51,000 bases of DNA from Cristatella mucedo (lineage: Eukaryota; Bryozoa; Phylactolaemata; Cristatellidae), in assembly GCA_009760855.2 (NCBI GenBank), contig WPIO01000165.1, forward strand, positions 99,001-150,000, written 5' to 3'. The notes under the pieces are model-generated. The model did no database searches. It saw only the letters and a list, made by a program, of their open reading frames with translations, and was not told the origin of the DNA. Positions 21,817-32,732 of this stretch are shown here, piece after piece. The translations under genes were made by a program, and so were the position numbers. The stretch's first letter is position 1. Every line of letters begins with the position of its first letter.

Positions 21817-22607
21817 ATATATCTCACAGAGATCACAGAGTGCAATCTGCGGCTGGCGATCGAGGCGATCCGGCGATTGCTGCTGCCAAGCGGAGCAGAG
21901 GGTGAGAGCACTGAGGCAGAGAGTAGTCGCTACCTCGGTCTCAGCAGCAGCTGCTGCCGTTGCCGCTGCTGCTTCTGCTCTCCTATCGCATCCGGCCACG
22001 GCTTGAAGACTGTCGGCGACTGACGTCAACTCGAAGGTGTATCACGTGGCCCAAGTCAGTTGCCTCTCTAGTCCTTTACTAAAACGCCCGTCGCGTGTGC
22101 ACTTCGAGTAAGGTGCAAGGCGGCCGATCGCCAAGGCCCTTTCGTTAGCATTCTCGCTTCTCAGCCCTCCCAGCCAACGGATGCTATGTCACGCCATATT
22201 ACGTTTGCTTAATGCACGGCTGCAAGCCAATTATTAAACGAAGTTTAATGGCCTTCGCACTGCTCATTCTGACATTGGCTTCGATGTGCCTGTGACTGCA
22301 TGGCAAGGTCGTGCTTGCAACTGAGGCAAGTCTGTCGTCGTCTGCTGCTTTTGAGTCGTCGTCTGGCCTGTCGTCGAAACTTAATTCAGCCTGTTGCAAC
22401 CTTATAGCGACGATTCGGGGCTCTGCGACATCATCGGTTCTATGGTCACGCTTATTCGAAGCTGCGGCCATCCCTGTCACGTGAGCACATTGTCACGTGA
22501 GTTCGTCTCTTCTCCGTGCAGCTGCCACTGATTGGCAACGAGCATTGGCAGTTGGCATCATGGTCGAGTTCGGCAAGGAGCTGGTGGGCCCAAATAGCAT
22601 TAAGTAA
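21817..22607 (+). CDS. Two terminal exons of an unrecognised + strand gene
   Basis: Exon 21817-21901 follows 'gaggttgcag' (phase 0 in) and ends at a donor G|GTGAGA (phase 1 out): 'IYLTEITECNLRLAIEAIRR' then 'LLLPSGAE'. Exon 22522-22607 follows 'cttctccgtgcag' (phase 1 in): 'AATDWQRALAVGIMVEF' then 'GKELVGPNSIK' and TAA. The phases match and both peptides look like a conserved helical protein. AATAAA-type signals follow at 22615-22630. Upstream exons are not evident between the TMEM164 stop (21429) and 21817, so the gene may be truncated or TMEM164 may be nested in it; the exon at 9247-9414 ends in the right phase. Family not recognised. Confidence 0.42.
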
Positions 22608-22609
22608 AT

Positions 22610-22660
22610 TAAAGTTAAAAAATAAAATAAAAATTCAATTCAATTCAATTCAAGCACATA
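22610..22660. repeat. A-rich run and (AATTC)n
   Basis: 'aaaaaataaaataaaaa' followed by four AATTC units. Contains overlapping AATAAA signals that could serve the exon ending at 22607. Confidence 0.8.
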
Positions 22661-23164
22661 CAAGCATGGAGTAAGCAAAGACATCGCAAGATGGCGATAC
22701 TCAGCATTCCTGTTGTCTTGTTGGATCATGCAGTTTATGATTTGTTTTTGGATATACAGTTTTTCCTTGGTGAAAGTGAAGTTTCGTGGTGTTGTGATTA
22801 TCCTTTCAAGAGTCAGCCGCTCGCAGTCTCTTGTCGTGTTCGCCGAAGCCCGCGGACGAATAGGCAGCCATCAAGAGATTTTCGAAAAGGACTCGTCTGC
22901 CGCCTGAATGATAAATGACTAATGATGACGAATTCTAGGGCACCACAGTTTCATAAGCAAAAGGTGCATCCACTGCCATCGGCGTGTGGCTGATCAGAGA
23001 TGCTAGTCTGTTAGATGCTAAGGTCCTGAGATACAAATATCTCAGTTGCTGGCTTGCAGTCGAGCTATGTAAGAGAGGACACTGATATGTGTGACATGCA
23101 TAAACGAAAACAAAGCGTGTTGAACTGAATCCGTTGCTCGACAGGACGCCTGTTGTGCCTGCTG

Positions 23165-23265
23165 CTTTCGGATGTTACCATCTGTTACAGCATCTGTAAA
23201 GTACCTAGAAAGAGCTTCAGTTATCTGTGGATGCTATACAAATGCATTATTAGTATTATTACCCC
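23165..23265 (+). mobile_element. L2-type LINE 3' end
   Basis: 'ggatgttaccatctgttaca', then 'aaagtacctagaaagagctt' and 'ggatgctatacaaatgcatt' ending in ATT repeats. Same sub-type of tail as 36205 and 38770. Confidence 0.7.
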
Positions 23266-23604
23266 TGAGTAACTGGGTGGCAGATTCAAATCTAGAGATC
23301 TTTATATTAGATAAATATTAAATATATATATATAATATGGTTTATTATTGAATATATTTAGCTGCCGCAAGTCGAGCTCCCAGGTTGTAACGGTCTTCGG
23401 TGAGTCTTAGGGCAGCCTTCCACAAAACGAATTGTGGATGATCTTAATGTATGCTTATACAATACCGGAACACATCATGCCCAGTCTCTTATATCGGCAT
23501 CATAAGGAAGAGCCGCGGAGAGAAGGCTGCTGTGCATCCAACGATGGGGGGGGGTATCTTCTGCACAAAGAATCGAGAGAAGCGATCGGCTAGATCATCA
23601 CAGG

Positions 23605-23790
23605 GTAATAATAAATTTGTATAGCGCCCTCAGAGAACCTAATATCTGTCTAGGTACTTTACAGACGCCGTATAGAAAGCACTACCAAATGAGTGGTGGT
23701 AACATCCGCAAGCAGCAGGCATTGTGTAAGCAGGCACATGCACATGAAGAATGAATCGTAAAGACCGCCAAATGCTGTAGATAATCCTGT
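23605..23790 (-). mobile_element. L2-type LINE 3' end, minus strand
   Basis: Minus-strand tail: ATT run at 23605, hairpin 'agcgccctcagagaaccta' / 'gtctaggtactttacag', then UTR sequence 'ggtaacatccgcaagcagca' which is the complement of the UTR at 23150-23180 and 36220-36240. Confidence 0.7.
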
Positions 23791-25209
23791 CTTATCTGAG
23801 AGCATCAGCGGGGCAAGATCGACTCGCTGGTTTGGTATTGCTTAGCGTAGAGAAAGAAACACTGGACAACGTTAACTTTCAAACTCTAATTGACGTCAGT
23901 TGGCCAGGTTCAAAGTTGAATAACTTCTCCTAGGTTAAAGCTTCGCTAGATACCTCGTACGCGTTCTACAGTTAGTAAAACTTTCTCGATTTGACGCGCT
24001 CGCTAGCGTGTTTTCTTTTTGCTTCTTCTGCGGTGGAGGTATTTTGCATCACTTTTTGACAAGGGGGCGCCATTTGTAGTTTTATCCGCGGGCGCCGAAA
24101 CTTCTCGCTACGCCTCTGCAGCAGCAGGCCATACAGGGGAGGACTACTGGGGGGCCACAGTTCAAAGCGTTGGCGACGCGCCTGCCATTTGTTCTGCAAA
24201 GTGTGCGCGCCTGGGCGCATTGCGATTGGTTGGGACTGTAATGCGCACCGCCGCCGCCGCCGCGGGTCCACGTCACGTGACACCACCGCCCCCCCCCCGC
24301 CCCCGCCCCGTCGGCGTCCAAAGCTCGAAGTCGTACCCGAGTGGCGTCGAAGCGGACCGGAAGCGGAAGCGGCTGCTCGATATCTCGTGGCTGCTGCCAT
24401 CCTCGCTCGCACTCTTTCGGATCCGTCTTCGCAGCAATGATCCGAGTATACGGGGATTCATCTGCCTGCGCTCTTTCGACCGCACAGCTGCTGCTCCGCG
24501 GTGACGTCACAATCCTCGTCGCACGCGACACGAATCGGAAGGAGTTGGAGCGTGCAGCATTTCAAACTTACCCGGTAAGACTCAGACGAAGCGCCGCCAA
24601 AGGTCGAAGGTCAAGTTTTCCACCAGACCGAGGCGCCGCCGCGTCCACCCGCGCGCCCTCTCACGGCGATCTTCGCTCGCCCTCCTCCCACTCCGCTGAG
24701 GCACACTAACATGCACTGGACCTCGCCTGCAAGATGGAGGGGCTCGGCGCGTAGCGAAAGTCGTTCTGATTCGAGGCGTCAAACGGCCTTGCAGCGGGCT
24801 TGCGTGAGCACATTTTTCTTAACGCACGCCGTCTTGTTCGTTGCCGCTGTGCGCCGCACTTCCGCCAAAGGATGGCTCTGCGCTGGAGCTGGAGGCCGGG
24901 AGCACCCGCCCGGTCGGTCGCCACCCAGCGACGCGCGAAGGATCAGAAGAGCAGACTGTGCGAGCAGACCGCACAGCGAGCGAAGCGCCCGTCAAAATGC
25001 CACGCCTTACGTAGCTTGCTGACTGAGTTGAGGTTGGCCGCCGGGTGCTATCTGTAGTAATCCGTCTGACCGACGCAGCGAGAGCGAGGCGCGTCATGCA
25101 CAGCGCTCGGCGGCGGCGGCGGGGCGAGGACGCCGCCGCGCAAAGAGCGGCTGCGGCAGCGCTTGTTTCCGTTCGTTTCCTAGCGCAGTCGCTGCTTCGC
25201 TACGCCGAC

Positions 25210-28200
25210 ATGTCGACGACGACGGCGACGCCTGGCAGCAGCGACGGGTCTCAGGAAATGATCACCTACGTGGCCGCCGGCGCCTGCGCCGCACTCGTTC
25301 TCCTCATGATCGTCTGCGCAGTGGAGTACTGCGTCTGCAGAGGTAGGCGGCGCGGTGCCGAGAGCGGAAGCGGAAATGCCGTCAGAGCTGTCTGTCCGGC
25401 TCAAGTCGCCAAAGCTGGGTCGCGAGTCGCACGGACGAGTCATGTGACGCCGTCGCGTAGCAGTTCGCGCGGTCAAGCGACGCCGCCTGAGTCCGGCCTC
25501 TAACCGGGGACTCGCATGCGGCCACTGCGGTCTAGGTAGCTAGTCTAAATCGCCATCAGGGGACGTTCAATCGATCAAATTTAATATTCGTAGCTAGAGC
25601 GAATTGACTTAAGCTTGAACAGCTGTCATCGCCATCCGGATATTCCGAATTGATTTAAGCTTGAACATGTTAACGGATCCGTACATCCTGCATATAGATT
25701 CCCACGCTCCGCATCATTCAAGTTTACTGACCCCCGCGAATGCCCATACATATTTCGCTCGCTACACATGCGCGCGAGCCCACAGTGCGGACTGCAAGTG
25801 CTAGCGTCCCTAGCCAAATCCTGCTGCGTTCCGCTGGCGCGATGTCACAAACGCTCGCTGTGTGGCTTCCGCGTCCGGTCAGAACTAGGCCGCAGATAAG
25901 GCGCTCGCAGCGGCGCTAGTCTCAGCCGAAGCCCGACGGATACTGACCACGCACGAGTCTCGTAGCGCGGCTAGCTACCTGTGGGTGTTGCTCTAATGCA
26001 CGCAGATACGCCGGCACTAGCAGAAACGCGGCAGCGACAAAGACAAAGCTCGTACCTTTGCATAACAAATCCTTATCCATAACGAAGACAAGTCTATTCT
26101 ATTATTCAGCAGCAGACGGTTACAGGCGTTCAAAAGCGGCCACGATGCACACCGACGGCTGTGTGACCTAGAGCTAAAGTCAGCTCCAATGAAAATGCTA
26201 GAGTCTAAAATTAGAACTCCTGCCTATCTCATACTGCCCGCTTTCATACGGCCTCGGCCATAGATTATCACATAATCGCGAGTAATGATTATCAGTCATA
26301 ACCTGGCCGGTTTAGCTGATACAGCCTTTTCAGCCAATGTTCCCGGTTCTTTTACCTGTGGCCCTGACCTCGCTGACCTCATTGACCTCGCTGACCTCAC
26401 CTTGGCCGGCGGTGCTGCGGAGACTCTTGACGGCTCACTGTCTCAGAAAAGTGAAAGCTGAATGGTGGAAAATCCTGTAGATAGTGTGTCCGCGCACAGG
26501 ACAGCCCCGCTATCGTGCATCTCCGTCTGTTATGATGCCACAAAGCCACAAGGACGAACTGGGTGTAACGCTGGTGAGTTATCTACACTGCATTGAAAGC
26601 CAGTGCACCTTTCGGTGCGCACACGGTCGCCAACAAACTTCATCGAGCGCAGCAAAGGGAAAGCGAGAAGCAGTGAGCTGAGTCGGCAGTCAGGAAGTCG
26701 AGGAGAGGCCCCTGAGCAGGAGCCCCGGCCCTCCGCAGCAGCGCGGAGAGAGGATACGGTGCCGCGCCCGCCACGTCCGTCATTTCCGCCGAGTCAAACG
26801 CGACGGAAGTAACGTAGCCGTGGCTGGCTCTCTCCTCGTCGTTTGCCGTGCGGGAGAAAGTCGGAGCGCATTGTACCGAGCGTTCACACTTCACTTCCGG
26901 AAAGAAACGAGGTTTAATGCCGACTTAATGGCTGAATGCCAAATTGACGAATTACCGAATTAACGGATGGCAGGCTTAACGCCGAATGCTCGTTTCAGGC
27001 CGCGGCTCCAAGCGGAAGCGGAAGCTGGCGGCGGAGGAATCCTCGAAGAGCCTCCAGTCGTCGTCGCGCCTCGGCGCGGCGACGGGCAAAGACCGAAACG
27101 CCGAAACCGAAGCAGGAGCCGCGCAAGGTGGCGCAGCTTCGCGGCGCGCGCGCCGCCAGGTGGCGCAGCTGCATGGCGCGCGCGCCGCCCAGCTGCGAGA
27201 GCGCGCAGGTTCAGGCTTTCCGCCGATACTTTTCTCTCGCGTCTGCCCGTCTCGCCGAGCGGACGAGCGGCGCCGCCCGCCGATTCGCGATCCTTTGGTG
27301 ACCTTTGGTGACCTTTGGTGACCTTTGGTGACCTTTGGTGACCTTTGGTGACCTTTGGTGACCTTAGCGCGTTTCGCTCGTATGCTCCCAATGCCTGGAA
27401 CTCGCTCCCGACTTGCGTCACGACAACCCCAGACTTGACCATATTTAAAAAGAAATTGAAAACGCACCTACTTATGACAGAATTTAGTGAATCCCGACGA
27501 TTCACTAAATTCTGTCATAAGTAGGTGCGTTTTTAATTTCTTTTTAAATAGAGTTTAGTGGGTCCCAGTGATTTGTCATTTATGTGCTCATGCGTGCTGA
27601 CGCTGTGCATGCTGCCACTAACCACACTTGCATACTAACCCATGTGCATGTCACCCCTATATGTCACCCCTATATGTTATTCAAGCGGAAAGTTGCCGTT
27701 GACCGAATCGACGTCCGAATGGGCGGCGCTGCGAGTGCAGATCGCGGTTGCGCCGACGCGAGGCCGCGTGGCCTCGAACGAACTGCAGCGGTCGTGCGCG
27801 GCTGCCGCCGGCTGCGTGACCGCGGCGGCGAGGCTGCGACGCCTCAGGTCGAGCAGCCTCGCCGCCGCCCGCGAGCGCCCGAACGCTCGAGCCCGGAGGG
27901 CCGCCCGTCCGCGCCGTTTCAGCTACCACCGCCGCGACGACGACGCAGCCGAATGCGGCGGCGGCGGACTTGCGGCAGCAAGCGGACGCTCTCGCGGAGC
28001 AGCAGGCCGTGCTCTCCGGTGAGCGCCTCAAGCGCCCCCTGCCGGCGCGACGGCTTGCCCGCCCGGGTGCCTCGGCGCGCGCCGCCGCTCAGCGCGGCGA
28101 CGCCCGGCGGCGGCCGGAATTGAGCACAGCCCGCTCAAAATTGTTTCCGGCGGTCCGCGAGCGCTGCTGTCGTTGCAGCACTGTTCGGAGCGATGGCGCG

Positions 28201-28835
28201 CCGGACGAGCGCATCCGGGAGGCCGCCGCTGCTGTCGCCCATGTTCGCGCCGCAGGCCGCCGCCGCCGCGGCCGGCGCTTCGAGCAACAGTCTGGGCAAC
28301 CTGGCGGCTCTGGGCGGGCTGAGCGCGCAGACGGCGGCCGTCGTGAGCGCCCTGATGGCGGCCACGCGCTCGCAGCAGCTTCTGGCGCAGGCGGCGGCGG
28401 CGGCGGCGCAGCAGCAGAGCGGCAGCAAGACGGGACTCGTCGGAGCGAACCTCGCTGGCGCCTTCGCCGCCGCCCCGCTGATCGGCAGCAGCCCTTCGCT
28501 GGGCGCCGCCGCCGCCCTGCAGCTGGCCGCCGCCGCCGCCGGCGGCGGCGTTCCGGCCCTACTGCCGCCGGCGGCGAGCGCGATTGGAGCCGCTGGAGCC
28601 GACGCTGCGGCGGCAGCGTCGGCTCCAGAGGAGGCCGATCGCGAGCCGCCCAAACTGCCCGGCTTCGGGGCGAAGGACAAGCACAAACTCGGCCTGACGA
28701 CGAAGCGCAAGGGCGGCCCGAGCAGCAGGTACGGAGCAAGCTGCTGCGGCGGCGGCGGCGGCGTAATTTTAACTCGGGGACACAAACTTACACCTTGTGG
28801 CTGTCCAGACTAACGCTCTGCACATTTCTACCGGC

Positions 28836-28890
<55 letters not shown>

Positions 28891-29356
28891 AATATATATA
28901 TATATAATGTATATAAAATAATATTATATATGTATATATAACATTATATATATATATATATATAATAGTATATATATATACTATTATTTTTATTATAATA
29001 TAATAATAATAATCATTATTATTGTTATATTATTATATGTAAATGGCCGAGCTGCTATGGCTCTTCTTCGAGTTTCAAGAGATGGAGGGGTAAAACTCGT
29101 AAGGAGGACGATGTGGCATACTATACCTTCCGTTCGCCGCTTTTTAAAAGGATACCATTATGGCATTTAGCGCCACATCTGTTCGCACTTCTTTCAAGCA
29201 TGGCGATATCCCTTTAGAGGTGTTAAGCTCCATATAAATCTGCTTCACGCTCAGCACACAATTTGTATTTCAACATGGAGTCACAGAGGCAACTCTTTCT
29301 ACTGCTCTTAACATTAGGCTTTCCTAAGTTACATGGATGCAAGCGCACGCGCACGC

Positions 29357-29405
<49 letters not shown>

Positions 29406-29789
29406 CACACATACACACACACAGCCCCTAGATACATACCTGTACGTGTTCACAAGCACACGATCATTTATGAGTACGTAAGGAGCGTGCTTGAAAACAA
29501 GTGCGGTTTCGCTCACATACAGCAAACAAATTCTAAACAGGGCATATTTGTCTTACTTGTATTCCTCTCCTTTACAATCTTCTTTAAAGGGGCAGGAAAT
29601 CACGTAGAAACACAACATATACATCGTTAGCAGTTACATGCAATATTTAAATGCAATGAAGCTAATTAATACCATTTATCAGTATTTATAAGTATCGCTC
29701 CAAAGCGCGCCGTCTTCGTTGGCGCCTCCAGCGTGGTGAAAATGTCGAGCATCACCTCCATCGAGGAAGGCGACGAGTCGGCGGCTTGA
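25210..29789 (+). CDS. Ala-rich single-pass membrane protein, 5 exons, no known family
   Basis: Exons 25210-25342, 26999-27127, 27923-28018, 28179-28728 and 29693-29789 join with phases 1, 1, 1, 2 into 334 codons. Residues 1-16 are Ser/Thr-rich; about 17-42 is one membrane segment (within 'ITYVAAGACAALVLLMIVCA'), then Cys-rich 'VEYCVCR' and a basic stop-transfer 'GSKRKRK'. The rest should be cytoplasmic and largely disordered. It has a short heptad-like piece 'DLRQQADALAEQQAVLS' in exon 3 and long Ala/Gln/Gly tracts in exon 4. Near the end are a Lys-rich segment 'KDKHKLGLTTKRKGG' and a Ser/Glu-rich end 'KMSSITSIEEGDE'. No signal peptide, so type III topology is likely. The exon 5 acceptor (TATAAG|T at 29692) is the weakest call; a nearby CAG (29682) would give a different, Arg-rich tail. 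Third positions are almost all G or C. Confidence 0.55.
26365..26397. promoter_or_regulatory. Four TGACCT half-sites at 9-bp period (DR3 array)
   Basis: TGACCT at 26365, 26374, 26383 and 26392, each separated by exactly three bases. TGACCT is the complement of AGGTCA, the nuclear-receptor half-site; direct repeats with 3-bp spacing are the class bound by VDR-type heterodimers. It lies in intron 1 of the Ala-rich membrane protein gene. Function is inferred only. Confidence 0.4.
27291..27365. repeat. 10-bp repeat x7, array of AGGTCA half-sites (DR4)
   Basis: Unit 'acctttggtg', seven copies (the first begins 'tc'). On the minus strand each junction reads AAAGGTCA, the monomeric NBRE-type nuclear-receptor site, and consecutive AGGTCA cores are spaced by four bases (DR4). 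It apparently arose by expansion of a LINE segment. The coding look of both strands here is an artefact. Confidence 0.9.
27442..27550. repeat. 52-bp near-perfect inverted repeat with 5-nt loop
   Basis: Left arm 27442-27493 and right arm 27499-27550 are reverse complements at 51 of 52 positions, separated by CCGAC. Each arm is the LINE segment from 'tatttaaaaagaaatt' to 'agtgaatc'. A fold-back duplication within the L2 fragment. Confidence 0.95.
28836..29040. repeat. (TA)n and AT-rich block
   Basis: About 200 bases of TA dinucleotides and AT-only sequence in intron 4 of the Ala-rich membrane protein gene. It can form many hairpins. Confidence 0.95.
29344..29424. repeat. (CA)n microsatellite
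   Basis: CA units with GCACGCG and ATGCACACATA edges; intron 4 of the Ala-rich membrane protein gene. Confidence 0.97.
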
Positions 29790-31172
29790 CAACGCACGCG
29801 GCGACGCGAAAGCCGAGGCGGCCGGCGACCTTCTGACGCGCTCGGCGGCGGCGGCCTCCGCCGGTGCCTCGAGCGCCGACGGACGAATCGACGGCTGCGA
29901 CGGCTCGGTCTCGCTCGCCGCGCCCACGGCGGCGTCGGCGGCGGCGGCGCGCGCGCGAGTTTCTGCGAAGGCAGACGACGACGACCGCCGACTCGTTCCC
30001 GAGCGGGGCGCTGCACTCTCGCTCTCTCGCTCGTATATCCGTCCGCTAGTCCGTCCGTCCGTCCGCTAGTACGTCGGCGCAGCGATTCCGAGACGACGGC
30101 GGCTGCAAATTGAAAGGACGAGGCTCGCGAGGCCCAGGCGCGCGAGCTTTATTGCGACAGACCGAAAAAGTCGGCACTCGGGACGAACCGGGACGTCGGG
30201 AGCGGCTGCGCGCGCGACTCGCGCGCAGCCGCTCCGTTTCGAGCGTTTCCGGCGCGCTGAAGACGCGACTCTGTCAGGCGTCCGGCTCTCCAAGCTCGAA
30301 CTCGGGGCGGCGGCGGCGGCTGCTGGTCTGCCGGGGCCGCTGTCGGATGCTTCGACGTCGGCGCCGTGCGAGTCGGCGGCGGCAACCGCCACCGCCTCGC
30401 TCGGCGCTTGGCTCTCAGCACACGCCGGATATCGTCGAATCCGGCGCAACAGACCCATGCGTCACACCGAGACGGGCGTGGCAGTCGTCGAACTGGTTGC
30501 GAGCGAAGAGGAGGAAGAGGAGAGGAGGAGGAAGAGAAGGAGCGTGATGTCACGTGATTTGCCAACCTTTTCGTGCGGCGACTTGCAGGCGCAGCGGAGA
30601 GGGACTGCTGCTGCTGTTGCCGCTGCCGTCGCCGCCGATGACACAGAGCCAAATCCAAACCGGAAGCTCTTTCGGAAGTCTACCAGACCAAGGTCTTTTT
30701 GAGATGGAGGCGAGAACATCGGTCGCCGGGCACGCGTTCAGGCAAGAATCGTCATGGTGGCAACGTCGCATGCCGAAATGCTGTCGGGAAGGTAGCCGCG
30801 GCCTGGCGCGGCGGCGGCGGCGACAGCGACGAGACGAAATCATTCGTCACCGACGGCGCGGACTGAGAGACTCGAATGCGTAGGCTCGAGACTCGGCAGA
30901 CTCCGGCAGTCGATTTTACGATGCCGATGCGCCGCTCGCTCGCTGACTGCAGCGCTGTCTAGAGGCGCGTCACGCGCGGCAACTCCGATGACGTTTTAGC
31001 GAACGTCGTGGTTGCAGCGTGGTTTTATCGCATCGTTTGCGACCGGCCGCGAAAGGCTCGATTGCGCGACTGGGCATGCGAGCGCTCGAAATAAAGGGAA
31101 ACTTTCAGTCAAGGAATGCCAAATGCAAATGCCGCAGCCAAATGAGACGCGACTCTCGTACTGATTATCGAA
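29790..31172. other. GC-rich intergenic; possible minus-strand coding segment
   Basis: Dense overlapping frames. The best candidate is the minus-strand frame covering about 30150-30440, which has strongly GC-biased third positions and a disordered Ala/Ser/Asp-rich peptide ('AAADSHGADVEASDSG'). A minus-strand AATAAA lies at 30148-30153, and another minus-strand frame ends with a stop overlapping that signal. I could not build a consistent exon chain. A tandem GTCC-type repeat lies at 30045-30065. Confidence 0.3.
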
Positions 31173-32414
31173 AAGCTTTTTCTGAATGGACAAAGATCAT
31201 CTGAGGTACCTTTGAAATATGGGGTACCTCAGGGTTCCGTGCTAGGTCCGGTTCTTTTCACGGTTTATACTCCCCCTCTTGCTGACGTGATTGCAAAACA
31301 CAATCAAGGCTTTCACTTCTATGCGGATGACACTCAGTTGTACCTTTGCTTTGATCCCTCCCAGCCTTCGAGCACCTCAAACTCTCTCAACTCACTTGCT
31401 GCATGCATTGATGACATCCGCACATGGATGGCAGCAAATTTTCTAAAACTAAACGATGATAAAACTAACTTACTAGTTATGGGCAAACCCAATGTGATTC
31501 AAAGACTGGAGAGGCTGATTCTCAAAATTGGCTGTGCCAGCATATCTCCTGTCGAATCAGCTCGGAATCTAGGTGTCATATTCCAAAGCGACCTCTCGTT
31601 AGACGACCATATCAGCTCCACAGTCAAATCCGCCTATTTTCAGCTTCATAACATTGCTAAAATTCGGGCTTGTTTAGATAAAAATACCACGTCCAAGTTG
31701 GTCCATGCATTCGTGACATCCCGTCTCGACTTCTGCAACTCACTGCTCACTGGCCTACCAGCATGTGCGATCAGGCGATTGCAGCTGGTGCAAAACTCGG
31801 CAGCTAGGCTTGTCTGTCGTGAGCGTCGCAGTTGCCACATTACTCCACTTCTCGCCGACCTGCACTGGCTACCAGTCAAGCAACGGATTGACTTCAAGGT
31901 TTTGTCGCTCACTTTTAGGTCCCTTCATTCTATGGCTCTAGCCTATCTGTCAGATATACTACCCCATCAGGCCAAGCATCGTACCACCCGCTTTTTGGAA
32001 TCCAACAGTCTACAAATACCTCGTAAACCCCTTAAATCTTTTGGAGACCGTGCATTTAGTTCATATGCTCCCAAAGCCTGGAACTCCCTCCCGACCTGCG
32101 TCAAAACATCCCGTGACCTGACCACATTTAAAAGGAACCTAAAAACACACCTATTTAGGACAGCATTTAGTGGGTCCCTGTGATTCGTCCTTTATGTGCT
32201 TATGCGTGCTGACACTTTGCATGCTGCCACTAACCACATTTGCATGCTGACCCTGTGCATGTCACCCCTAACCATATTATTCATTTTGTTTGTTTTTCAA
32301 GCATTATTTTACTTACCATTCAATTGCATTTCACTTTACAGCAAATGTAAAGCGCCTAGAGAGAGATTGAGTTCTCTGAGGGCGCTTTATCAAGTGAATT
32401 ATTATTATTATTAG
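31173..32414 (+). mobile_element. L2-type LINE, 5'-truncated, RT domain and 3' UTR
   Basis: The best LINE copy. A 323-codon frame (31212-32183) starts at the RT block 'GVPQGSVLGPVLF', has the catalytic 'FYADD' (31317-31331), then the thumb/C-terminal region 'SARNLGVIFQSDLSLDDH', 'RLQLVQNSAARLV', 'HWLPVKQRIDFKVLSL' and ends 'LKTHLFRTAFSGSL'. The frame extends upstream as 'FLNGQRSSEVPLK' to about 31173. The 3' UTR ends in the GCGCC/GGCGC hairpin and (ATT)n at 32400-32414. The endonuclease and N-terminal RT are missing by 5' truncation. Open frame and high similarity to 2598 indicate fairly recent activity. Confidence 0.93.
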
Positions 32415-32732
32415 TCTTTATATGCCTGTTGATGGACAGCCAGTCCTGATCTTTTGTATAATTTTTCAAGCTTGTGCTTAGTAGACCTGGCTAATTTAAT
32501 GTCTGTGGTAAACCATATGCCGTCTGGGCGGGGGCGCACAGTGTGCTTTGTCAGAGGTGCAAACTCGTCGAGCGTGTCAGCTAGTGTCGTGTTGTAGCTA
32601 TCTACCAATGATGACAGATCGGAGGGAGGACTGAGCAGCAGAGGTGAAGCAGATATTCTCGCACAGACAGCATCGATGTCAAGGGTCTTGCGGTTTCGCG
32701 ATTCACAGGTTATTTTAGAGGAGGATGTTGAG

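Larger units (their letters stand above)
22661..25209. other. Intergenic with LINE tails; promoter-like CpG region at the end
   Basis: 23165-23265 (+) and 23605-23790 (-) are two L2-type 3' ends (hairpin plus ATT run) facing each other; between them lies AT-rich DNA. 24000-25209 is CpG-rich with many overlapping frames and one CACGTG (24275), and directly precedes the start codon at 25210, so it is probably the promoter and 5' UTR of that gene. No other gene recognised. Confidence 0.5.
27285..27675 (+). mobile_element. L2-type LINE 3' part carrying a 10-bp repeat and an inverted duplication
   Basis: The L2 order can be followed from 'gatcctttgg' (compare 'aatcctttggagaccgtgca' at 3066) through 'cgtatgctcccaatgcctgg', 'ttgaccatatttaaaaagaa' and, after a fold-back at 27442-27550, 'gtttagtgggtcccagtgat' and 'gctgacgctgtgcatgctgc'. 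The 10-bp array sits where the LINE has a single 'ctttggagacc'. Located in intron 2 of the Ala-rich membrane protein gene. Confidence 0.8.

Noticed and set aside
28089-28785. Two 216-codon minus-strand frames
   Set aside because: Antisense shadows of the GCC/GCG-rich exon 4; Pro/Arg/Ser-rich low complexity.
27970-28941. 323-codon + strand Arg-rich frame
   Set aside because: A shadow of the Ala-rich exon 4 in another frame, running into (TA)n; only its first ~16 codons coincide with exon 3.
30066-30883. Several 100-170 codon frames on both strands
   Set aside because: GC-rich overlapping frames; no consistent exon chain. Kept only as a low-confidence note in the region entry.
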